A DNA stretch of 22,551 bases from Dietzia timorensis. GTDB lineage: Bacteria > Actinomycetota > Actinomycetes > Mycobacteriales > Mycobacteriaceae. Position 1 is the stretch's first letter; each line of letters starts with the position of its first letter. Location: positions 1 to 22,551 of the forward strand of contig NZ_DYXM01000274.1 in the NCBI RefSeq assembly GCF_020742175.1, written 5' to 3'. The notes beneath the pieces are model-generated. The model saw only the letters and a program-made list of their open reading frames with translations, made no database searches and was not told the origin of the DNA. The position numbers and the translations under genes were made by a program. This document shows, piece by piece, positions 7,372 to 12,090 of this stretch.

Positions 7372-8193
7372 ATGTGTGGGCGATATTCCTTGCAATCTGA
7401 CCCGGCGCAACTCGCTGTGGACCTCGACGCACTCGACCTGGCATCGAGTCCGGCGGCCGGTAATGTGCCCGCGGAGGGGCCGCGCGCGCCGCGCTTCAAT
7501 ATCGCGCCGACCACCACAATCCCTGTGCTCACCGCCGGCGCCGAGAACCGGGAACTCCTCGCGATGCGCTGGGGGCTCGTCCCGTCGTGGACCAAGGACC
7601 CGGGCGACCTGCCGAACCTCTTCAACGCCAGGTCGGAGACCGCCGCGACGAAGCCGTCCTTCCGCTCCGCCGTGCGCCGCCGTCATGCCGTGGTGCCGAT
7701 GGATGGTTGGTACGAATGGGTGCCCGCCCCCGCCCAGCACGAGGGCGGGAAGAAGGGGCCGAAGCAGCCGTTCTTCATGTCACTTCCCGGCGATTCGGGG
7801 CTGCACATGGCGGCCCTGTGGGAGCGGTGGACCATGCCCGCCGCCGATGACGACACCACTCCCGACCTCTTCGCCCACGCAGAATCCGGCGACGAAGATC
7901 AGGCGGTCGAGCAGGTCATGTACTCGTGCACGATCCTCACCACCGAGGCGCTCGGACCGCTGCGCGCGGTCCACCACCGCATGCCGCTCGTCGTGCCGCC
8001 GGAAAAGCTCGACGCGTGGCTCGATCCCGAGGTCATCACAGACCCGCTCGACCTCGTCGACGACGACGAGCTGACGGCGTGGGCTGAGACCATCGAGATC
8101 CGTCCGGTCTCGCGGGCGGTCTCGAACGTCCGAAACGACGGTCCCGAGCTTCTCGAGCCCGTGCCAAACCCCGAGTGGTTCGACGCCGGCTAG
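7372..8193 (+). CDS. SRAP-domain abasic-site DNA-protein crosslinking protein (YedK/HMCES family)
   Basis: A 273-residue SRAP protein. Family members form a thiazolidine crosslink between Cys2 and an abasic site in single-stranded DNA, shielding it from cleavage. All expected residues are present: MCGRYS with Cys2 directly after the initiator Met, RFNIAPTT (N43), NARSET (85-90), the DGWYEW block with E115, and HHRMP (H201 as catalytic His). The requirement that Cys follow the initiator Met fixes the start at 7372, although the frame is open upstream to 7264. An acidic insertion of about 30 residues (DDDTTPDLFAHAESGDEDQAVEQ, near 159-181) precedes the SCTILTT strand. Its stop interlocks with the ybaK stop in a shared CTAG. 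It corresponds to Rv3226c. Confidence 0.95.
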   Translation: MCGRYSLQSDPAQLAVDLDALDLASSPAAGNVPAEGPRAPRFNIAPTTTIPVLTAGAENRELLAMRWGLVPSWTKDPGDLPNLFNARSETAATKPSFRSAVRRRHAVVPMDGWYEWVPAPAQHEGGKKGPKQPFFMSLPGDSGLHMAALWERWTMPAADDDTTPDLFAHAESGDEDQAVEQVMYSCTILTTEALGPLRAVHHRMPLVVPPEKLDAWLDPEVITDPLDLVDDDELTAWAETIEIRPVSRAVSNVRNDGPELLEPVPNPEWFDAG

Positions 8194-8714
8194 GGTGCGG
8201 AGATCCCGGCGATCGTGGCACCGGTGAGCGCGATGAGGTCTGCGGGGACCATCTCGATCTCGAGCCCGCGCTTGCCGCCGGAAAAGAAGATCGTCTCTTC
8301 AGAAAGCCGTGCCAGTTCCGCAGCCTCGTCGATCACGGTGGGCAGGTTCTTCTTCTGTCCGAGCGGAGAGACGCCGCCGAGTACGTATCCGGTGACCCGC
8401 TGTGCCTCTTCCTTATCGGCCATCGCCGCCTTGGACGCGCCGAATGCCGCGGCCACGGCCTTGAGGTCGAGGTGCGCGTCGACGGGCACCATTGCGACAC
8501 CGAGAGCGTTCGGGGCGTCCGACCCCGACAGCGAGACGACAAGCGTCTTGAAGATTCGCTCCGCCGGCGCCCCCGCGCGTTCGGACATGATCTCCGCGGC
8601 TTCGGCACCGAAATCGGTGCCGGTGGATTCATAGGTGTGTGTGGTGTGCCAGGCTCCTGCCTCGGAGAGGACCCGTAGTGCCGGCGTCGCGGCGGCCTTC
8701 GACTTCTTGCCCAT
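8190..8714 (-). CDS. ybaK: YbaK/EbsC-type aminoacyl-tRNA deacylase (Cys-tRNA(Pro) deacylase)
   Basis: A 174-residue YbaK-fold editing protein; characterised relatives hydrolyse mischarged Cys-tRNA(Pro) in trans. Visible features: the EIMSERAGAPAERIFKTLVV block with the invariant Lys (K56), VPVDAHLDLKAVAAAFGASKAAMA, and the signature GYVLGGVSPLGQKKNLPTVIDE followed by IFFSGGKRGLEIEMVPADL. The start is the ATG at 8714; no good Shine-Dalgarno site precedes it, but a TAGTCT hexamer ends 8 nt upstream, so the mRNA may be nearly leaderless. It converges with the SRAP gene with a 4-nt overlap of the stops. The opposite end faces the sigH leader. It may correspond to the broken gene pair annotated at Rv3224A/B, but I am unsure of that. 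Confidence 0.93.
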   Translation of the reverse strand: MGKKSKAAATPALRVLSEAGAWHTTHTYESTGTDFGAEAAEIMSERAGAPAERIFKTLVVSLSGSDAPNALGVAMVPVDAHLDLKAVAAAFGASKAAMADKEEAQRVTGYVLGGVSPLGQKKNLPTVIDEAAELARLSEETIFFSGGKRGLEIEMVPADLIALTGATIAGISAP

Positions 8715-8722
8715 GGGTGCCG

Positions 8723-8728
8723 AGACTA
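8723..8728 (-). promoter_or_regulatory. -10 hexamer TAGTCT for ybaK (near-leaderless)
   Basis: Read on the minus strand, TAGTCT matches TANNNT and is followed by 8 nt before the ybaK ATG. The absence of a ribosome binding site fits a leaderless or nearly leaderless message. No -35 element is evident. Confidence 0.35.
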
Positions 8729-8786
8729 CTCGCGCGGGGCGGGGATCCCGTTCCGCCGGTCCGGGAGCGAAGTGGTCACGAGAGCG

Positions 8787-8812
8787 GGAATACGATTCCC
8801 CGGTTTGGCGTT
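8787..8812 (+). promoter_or_regulatory. SigH/SigR-type stress promoter of sigH (autoregulatory)
   Basis: GGAAT at 8787-8791 is followed by exactly 18 nt and then GTT at 8810-8812, the thiol-stress sigma consensus GGAA[TC]-N18/19-GTT known for Streptomyces SigR and mycobacterial SigH. Transcription would begin near 8819, upstream of an in-frame GTG at 8856 with a strong ribosome binding site. This is the expected autoregulatory promoter. The motif is seen directly; its use is inferred. Confidence 0.72.
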
Positions 8813-8855
8813 GGAACGAGCAGAACCAAAGCGTTCTGCGGGAGGGAGATTGCCG

Positions 8856-8960
8856 GTGAACAGCGTACTCGAGTCGCCCAGAGCTTCAGGCGACATGCGT
8901 GCTCCAGTCGGTGCGGTCGTGCGTCTAGACTCGTACGCACGGTCTGCGAAAGGAGCCCGG
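8856..8960 (+). other. Candidate N-terminal extension of SigH (alternative GTG start, long isoform)
   Basis: GTG at 8856 lies in frame with sigH and is preceded by GGAGGGAG (8841-8848) with 7 nt spacing, as good a ribosome binding site as that of the internal start at 8961. Use of it would add 35 residues and give a 231-residue protein. Only transcripts from the SigH-type promoter include it. Streptomyces SigR is known to have such an unstable longer isoform made from its stress-induced promoter; whether it operates here is inferred. Confidence 0.5.
8926..8931 (+). promoter_or_regulatory. Possible housekeeping -10 (TAGACT) for the short sigH transcript
   Basis: TAGACT fits TANNNT. A start near 8938 would leave a leader of about 23 nt carrying only the AAAGGAG site for the GTG at 8961, excluding the long isoform. 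There is no recognisable -35 hexamer, so this is tentative. Confidence 0.3.
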
Positions 8961-9551
8961 GTGACGGACGAGAAGTCCCCGACAACCGCTGAGAAGGCAG
9001 ACGAGTTCCAAGAACTCGCCATGCCTCTGCTTGACCAGCTCTATGGCGCTGCGCTTCGGATGACGCGCAACCCGGCCGATGCCGAGGATCTGGTCCAGGA
9101 GGCCTACGCGAAGGCCTTCAGCGCATTCCACACGTTCAAACGCGGGACGAACTTCCGGGCCTGGATGCACCGCATCCTCACGAACGCCTACATCAATCAT
9201 TACCGCAAGCGTCAGCGCCAACCTGCGCAATACCCGACCGAGGAGATCAGCGACTGGGAGTACGCGGCCGCGGCCGAACACAGCTCCACGGGACTGCGAT
9301 CGGCCGAGGTGGAGGCCATGGACAGGTTGCCGGACGACGAGATCAAGACCGCGCTGGCCGAGCTTCCCGAGGAGTTCCGCATGGCGGTGTACTACGCCGA
9401 TGTCGAAGGACTGCCCTACAAGGAGATCGCCGACATCATGGACACCCCGCTGGGCACCGTGATGAGTCGCCTACACCGTGGGCGCAAGCAATTGCGCGAG
9501 TCCCTCCACGACGTCGCCGTCGATCGCGGTTTCGCGAGAGAGGAGGCGTAG
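8961..9551 (+). CDS. sigH: ECF RNA polymerase sigma factor SigH (thiol-oxidative/heat stress)
   Basis: A 196-residue ECF sigma factor. Region 2 runs about 22-88 (MPLLDQLYGAALRMTRNPADAEDLVQEAYAKAF..RAWMHRILTNAYINHYRKRQRQ) and region 4 about 126-180 (EIKTALAELPEEFRMAVYYADVEGLPYKEIADIMDTPLGTVMSRLHRGRKQLRE). The linker EYPTEEISDW..AEHSSTGLRSAEVEAM is nearly that of M. tuberculosis SigH. The family redirects RNA polymerase to thioredoxin, heat-shock and repair genes during disulfide stress. The start chosen is GTG at 8961, with AAAGGAG at 8949-8955 and 5 nt spacing; a longer in-frame form from GTG 8856 is also plausible. rshA follows 4 nt after the stop, so sigma and anti-sigma are co-expressed. 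A matching SigH-type promoter upstream indicates autoregulation. Confidence 0.96.
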   Translation: MTDEKSPTTAEKADEFQELAMPLLDQLYGAALRMTRNPADAEDLVQEAYAKAFSAFHTFKRGTNFRAWMHRILTNAYINHYRKRQRQPAQYPTEEISDWEYAAAAEHSSTGLRSAEVEAMDRLPDDEIKTALAELPEEFRMAVYYADVEGLPYKEIADIMDTPLGTVMSRLHRGRKQLRESLHDVAVDRGFAREEA

Positions 9552-9555
9552 GACG

Positions 9556-9891
9556 ATGGGAGCGCACGACTCAGAAGGCCATTGTGATGCACTTCGGCGC
9601 GAACTGCTCCGTCTGGAGGCCGAGCCGGGCACGCAAGAGGAGTGCCGGGAGATTCGCCACAAACTGGAGAATTGTTGCCCCGATTGCGCCGATACCGTCG
9701 CAGCCGACGAGCTTTTCAAGAAGATGTTGTCGCGCTCGTGCAACGAGAGGGCTCCAGAGCATTTGCGGCAAAAGGTCGACCGATGGTTCCAGGAAACGTG
9801 TTATTCGTCTCGCACCGTGATCGAGCAGGACGCCAATGGAACCCGGATCATGCACCAGCAGTCCCGTAGTACCTGGCACAGCAACGATTGA
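9556..9891 (+). CDS. rshA: Zinc-associated anti-sigma factor RshA (redox switch of SigH)
   Basis: A 111-residue protein in the position of RshA, which binds SigH when reduced and releases it when its cysteines are oxidised. Candidate redox and zinc residues are C10 (GHCDAL, like RsrA C11) and the cluster H35-KLEN-C40-C41-P-D-C44. In canonical ZAS proteins the motif is HxxxCxxC; here His is six residues before the first Cys of the CxxC (C41-C44), with an additional Cys40 before it. The conserved C-terminal segment CNERAPEHLRQKV matches the mycobacterial KCRGDRAPEGL block. The C-terminal tail (about 85-111) is polar and longer than I recall for mycobacterial RshA. AGGAGG at 9541-9546 inside the end of sigH is its ribosome binding site, so the two are tightly coupled. 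A strong terminator follows 24 nt after the stop. Confidence 0.9.
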   Translation: MGAHDSEGHCDALRRELLRLEAEPGTQEECREIRHKLENCCPDCADTVAADELFKKMLSRSCNERAPEHLRQKVDRWFQETCYSSRTVIEQDANGTRIMHQQSRSTWHSND

Positions 9892-9914
9892 CGGTCAGAT
9901 AGTTGCGAAATGAG

Positions 9915-9964
9915 CGGCGCCCGCCGTCACCACTGAAGATGGTGATCGGCGGGCGCCGTTTTCT
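9915..9964 (+). terminator. Rho-independent terminator of sigH-rshA
   Basis: A long GC-rich stem pairs 9915-9932 with 9940-9958, with one bulged T at 9946 and a 7-nt loop, followed by TTTTCT. This is the best intrinsic terminator in the window. It also lies downstream of the minus-strand bL37 gene, where the flank is less U-rich. Confidence 0.85.
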
Positions 9965-9974
9965 CTAGGCTCCG

Positions 9975-10049
9975 TTAGGAGTTAGGCCGCTTGCCGTGAT
10001 TGGCATTGGACTTGCGGCGAGCCTTCTTCTTACGACCACGCTTGCCCAT
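9975..10049 (-). CDS. Large-subunit ribosomal protein bL37 (24 residues)
   Basis: A 24-codon gene encoding a very basic peptide, MGKRGRKKKARRKSNANHGKRPNS. The pattern M-[GA]-KRGRKK...ANHGKRPN is that of bL37, the tiny actinobacterial large-subunit protein first seen in mycobacterial ribosome structures. AAAGGAG lies 5 nt before the ATG, and a GATAAT -10 element lies about 40 nt upstream, so it is its own transcription unit. The gene is easily missed because of its length. It is divergent from the biotinyl-protein gene and convergent with rshA. The identity rests on residue pattern and length as I remember them. Confidence 0.88.
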   Translation of the reverse strand: MGKRGRKKKARRKSNANHGKRPNS

Positions 10050-10089
10050 GGTGACTCCTTTCCGTTCGCGAACAAAGAACAAGGTCTCG

Positions 10090-10095
10090 ATTATC
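10090..10095 (-). promoter_or_regulatory. -10 element GATAAT for bL37
   Basis: On the minus strand GATAAT differs from TATAAT at one base and stands 40 nt upstream of the bL37 ATG, giving a predicted leader of about 34 nt. The -35 region (near ACCGTC at 17 nt spacing) is weak. Confidence 0.5.
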
Positions 10096-10308
10096 GCACG
10101 TAGAACAGCAGTGACGGTAAATCGGCTGCATCTCGTCCCTCCGGTGCGCCCGGTGTTTCCCGGTAGGCGGTACGGCGAGGGGTAGCGAAACAAGTGGAGG
10201 GGAAGGGCCGAATGCCCGCCTGCGGGCGGATCTGTGATTTCATGGTTGCTAGATAACACACGCTGTTGATTTAGTGAGCGCGCCCGATGTGGCGGTGAGG
10301 AGCAATCC

Positions 10309-10524
10309 ATGGCCGAGAAGGTATCTGCCGAAATGGTGGCGAGCATTCTGCAGGTCCAGGTGGCCGTGGGGGACACGGTAGAGCCCGGACAGGCGGTTAT
10401 TCTGCTCGAATCGATGAAGATGGAGATTCCCGTTCTCACCGAGACCGGCGGGAAGGTCACGGGGGTCCCGGTCAAGGTGGGGGACGTGGTTCAGGCCGGC
10501 GATCTCCTCGTGGAGATCGAATAG
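10309..10524 (+). CDS. Small biotinyl/lipoyl attachment-domain protein (TB7.3/BCCP-like)
   Basis: A 71-residue stand-alone biotinyl domain of the type M. tuberculosis Rv3221c (TB7.3). The attachment motif ESMKMEIPV is present with Lys37 as the expected biotinylated residue, flanked by Met on both sides as in acyl-CoA carboxylase carrier domains. The rest is the usual two-sheet barrelled sandwich: VAVGDTVEPGQAVILLE and VKVGDVVQAGDLLVEIE are its symmetrical halves. It lacks any carboxylase domain, so it needs a partner carboxylase encoded elsewhere or has a separate role. GAGGAG lies 6 nt before the ATG. The gene is followed by a hairpin shared with the convergent whiB1. Confidence 0.93.
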   Translation: MAEKVSAEMVASILQVQVAVGDTVEPGQAVILLESMKMEIPVLTETGGKVTGVPVKVGDVVQAGDLLVEIE

Positions 10525-10546
10525 CCAATTGAGTCCCGATACGAAG

Positions 10547-10589
10547 CGAAGTGCGAGGCTCCGTGGTGGACACGAAACCTCGCACTTCG
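10547..10589. terminator. Bidirectional terminator-like hairpin between the biotinyl-protein gene and whiB1
   Basis: Perfect 12-bp arms at 10547-10558 and 10578-10589, with a 19-nt loop that contains a further 4-bp helix (10562-10565 with 10571-10574). It is centred between the two convergent stops. Only two U residues follow on the plus strand. Confidence 0.6.
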
Positions 10590-10632
10590 TTGAGCTATGC
10601 AGGCGGGCCGGTAACTACCGGCCGCGGGGTCG

Positions 10633-10881
10633 TTAGACTGCGGCGCGGGCGCGGGTGCGGCGGCGCTTGAGCGCGCGGCGCTCGTCCTCGCTCATGCCAC
10701 CCCAGACGCCGGCGTCCTGGCCGGACTCGAGGGCCCAGGCGAGGCAGTCGGATGCTACGGGGCAGCGGTTGCAAACCTTCTTCGCCTCGCCGACCTGGGC
10801 GAGAGCGGGGCCGGAGTTACCGACCGGGAAGAACAGTTCGGGATCCTCATCGCGGCAGATGGCCTTGTGGCGCCAATCCAT
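10633..10881 (-). CDS. whiB1: Transcription factor WhiB1 (Wbl family, [4Fe-4S])
   Basis: An 82-residue Wbl protein nearly identical to mycobacterial WhiB1: MDWRHKAICRDEDPELFFPVGNSGPALAQ. Cluster ligands are C9, C37, C40 and C46; the GVWGG turn is at 58-62, and a basic DNA-contacting tail (KRRRTRAR) ends the protein. WhiB1 binds a NO-sensitive [4Fe-4S] cluster and region 4 of the housekeeping sigma factor, and is essential in M. tuberculosis. AAGGAG lies 6 nt before the ATG. A -10-like TATTCT (10975-10970) predicts a leader of about 82 nt. The histidine-kinase gene I expect next to whiB1 in M. tuberculosis is not here. A large AT-richer gap lies upstream. Confidence 0.97.
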   Translation of the reverse strand: MDWRHKAICRDEDPELFFPVGNSGPALAQVGEAKKVCNRCPVASDCLAWALESGQDAGVWGGMSEDERRALKRRRTRARAAV

Positions 10882-10969
10882 TAGACTCTCCTTGAAGTGA
10901 AACTGAATTCATTGCTCGTGCTTTTGTCTTCGCAGCTTCCCAAGCCAGATGCCGACGCATCGGCGCAGC

Positions 10970-10975
10970 AGAATA
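10970..10975 (-). promoter_or_regulatory. Possible -10 element of whiB1
   Basis: TATTCT on the minus strand fits TANNNT and would give a leader of about 82 nt before the AAGGAG site and ATG. No clear -35 or CRP-type TGTGA-N6-TCACA site is seen nearby, although whiB1 is CRP-controlled in M. tuberculosis. Confidence 0.35.
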
Positions 10976-11073
10976 CGGGGCGCTCATGCGCCACCATTTT
11001 CTGTGCGGATGATGGACCCGGCGTTGAGACGTACACAGGAGCGTGCTGCGTGACCGAAGGCGCGGGGGAGATA

Positions 11074-11087
11074 CCTTCTTAAGAAGG
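11074..11087. repeat. 14-bp perfect palindrome
   Basis: CCTTCTTAAGAAGG is perfectly self-complementary, with no spacer, and lies about 190 nt upstream of the whiB1 start. Such a site could bind a dimeric regulator. It is AT-richer in its core than the genome, but a single copy proves nothing. Confidence 0.4.
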
Positions 11088-11661
11088 CGTGCGAGCAGAC
11101 GTAATACTCGTTTTTCTCTCGGCGTGACTTGTGCGATCTCCGCTATGCGTGCGGCCCTACATCGCTGTAGGGGCTGGCGCGTCCTAATCCTGCGAGGCAG
11201 TTTCGGAAGCCTTGGTGAAGGCTGGGCAAACTCTGCGTTACTGCGCTGTTACGGGATATCGTGCCACGTTCTGAATTGATGTCAATAGATTTTCGCTCCG
11301 AAGTGGCGTACTTCACTCAAGAAAATGACGAAGTCGGCGTTGTCAAATCGGGCGAACGCGCTTGCCTGGCTTCGAGGGTGGTGCTGTGCGGCGCTGTTGG
11401 TTGCGACACTCACTTGCCGCAGGTAGCGAGGTCAACTTGCTTTTTCTCCCTCAGGTGTCTCGTTCGACTCTCGAAGAGGCGTAGTGCCAGCCGTTTTTCG
11501 GCAAGCCCCCAATTCCTTATCGGAAATGGGGAGCCCTCGGCAGGGAAATGTCTACAAACAGCCCCTTCTTTAAGTTAGGCAGCACTAACCGTTAATGCAT
11601 TGATGTTCGGCTGTTCGTGTGCGAGAGGCGGGCAGCCGTGCTTTGGTGTCTGCGGGTGTCA

Positions 11662-11667
11662 TAGCCT
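11662..11667 (+). promoter_or_regulatory. -10 hexamer TAGCCT for a leaderless membrane-protein mRNA
   Basis: TAGCCT (TANNNT) is followed by 6 nt before the GTG at 11674, and by only 3 nt before the GTG at 11671. No ribosome binding site is present. This favours initiation at 11674 on a leaderless transcript. Confidence 0.4.
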
Positions 11668-11673
11668 TGAGTG

Positions 11674-12090
11674 GTGACTAACAATTCCGAGCCGGTTCCG
11701 TACCCGCGTGACTTCGTGCCGCCTGGCGTGCGCATTGCCGGGGGCATCGCTACTGTGCAGGGCCTTGTCTTGCTCGGGTTCGCCATTTATCTCGTCGTGC
11801 ATGCGCTGCTCGGGTACCGCGAAGAAACTGTCCAGATCAGCGGTTACGGAACGGCCATCTGGTTCGTCATTATGGGCGGAGCGTTAACCGCCGCCGCTGT
11901 CGGTCTGTTACGCAACAAGCGGTGGGGGCGTGGCCTCATCATCATCGCCCAGCTGGTACTGCTGCCCGTCGCGTATTACCTCGGTGTCGGCTCGGAGCAA
12001 TGGGCGGTCGGCGTCATTGTCGGAGCCTCCGCGATCGTCGTTCTCGTGTGTCTGTTTCGCCGCGAGTCGCTGGAATGGTACGCGGCCTAG
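11674..12090 (+). CDS. Rv3217c-type four-helix integral membrane protein
   Basis: A 138-residue membrane protein of unknown function. After a short polar N-terminus (TNNSEPVPYPRDFVPPGVR) come four hydrophobic segments: about residues 20-47 (IAGGIATVQGLVLLGFAIYLVVHALLG), 58-80 (GYGTAIWFVIMGGALTAAAVGLL), 87-104 (GLIIIAQLVLLPVAYYLG) and 109-127 (WAVGVIVGASAIVVLVCLF). The motif RRWGR-like NKRWGRGL before helix 3 and the overall plan fit the mycobacterial Rv3217c family, as does the position near whiB1. Two adjacent GTG codons are possible starts (11671 and 11674); the second is preferred because of the -10 hexamer 6 nt upstream. Its stop shares CTAG with the convergent Rv3212-type gene. Confidence 0.82.
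   Translation: MTNNSEPVPYPRDFVPPGVRIAGGIATVQGLVLLGFAIYLVVHALLGYREETVQISGYGTAIWFVIMGGALTAAAVGLLRNKRWGRGLIIIAQLVLLPVAYYLGVGSEQWAVGVIVGASAIVVLVCLFRRESLEWYAA

Larger units (their letters stand above)
10882..11670. other. AT-richer non-coding region upstream of whiB1 (about 790 bp, no supported gene)
   Basis: No convincing protein gene is seen on either strand: the short plus-strand frames at 10897-11082, 11043-11279 and 11261-11578 lack ribosome binding sites and resemble nothing I know. Composition differs from the flanks; 11271-11340, for instance, has 31 G+C of 70. It holds the likely whiB1 promoter (TATTCT, 10975-10970, minus strand), a 14-bp perfect palindrome at 11074-11087, and small hairpins including CCCTAC/GTAGGG near 11155-11172, 11208-11223, 11490-11502 (T5 loop), 11507-11531 and one with arms GTTAG/CTAAC just past 11570. 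A small RNA gene or a decayed insertion are possibilities; neither is demonstrated. Confidence 0.6.

Noticed and set aside
7368..7385. LexA-type box (GAAC-N4-GTTC) at the SRAP start
   Set aside because: Only the first half-site matches (GAACTCATGTGT), and it overlaps the start codon.
8812..8838. Second GGAAC...CGTT pair as an additional SigH promoter
   Set aside because: The spacing between GGAAC and GTT is about 15 nt, too short for the 18-19 nt consensus.
11460..11482. GTTCGACTC resembling a tRNA T-arm
   Set aside because: No matching acceptor, anticodon or D arms could be placed around it.
11261..11578. 105-codon plus-strand frame in the AT-rich intergenic region
   Set aside because: No ribosome binding site, no recognisable domain, and odd residue mix; kept only as part of the unexplained region.
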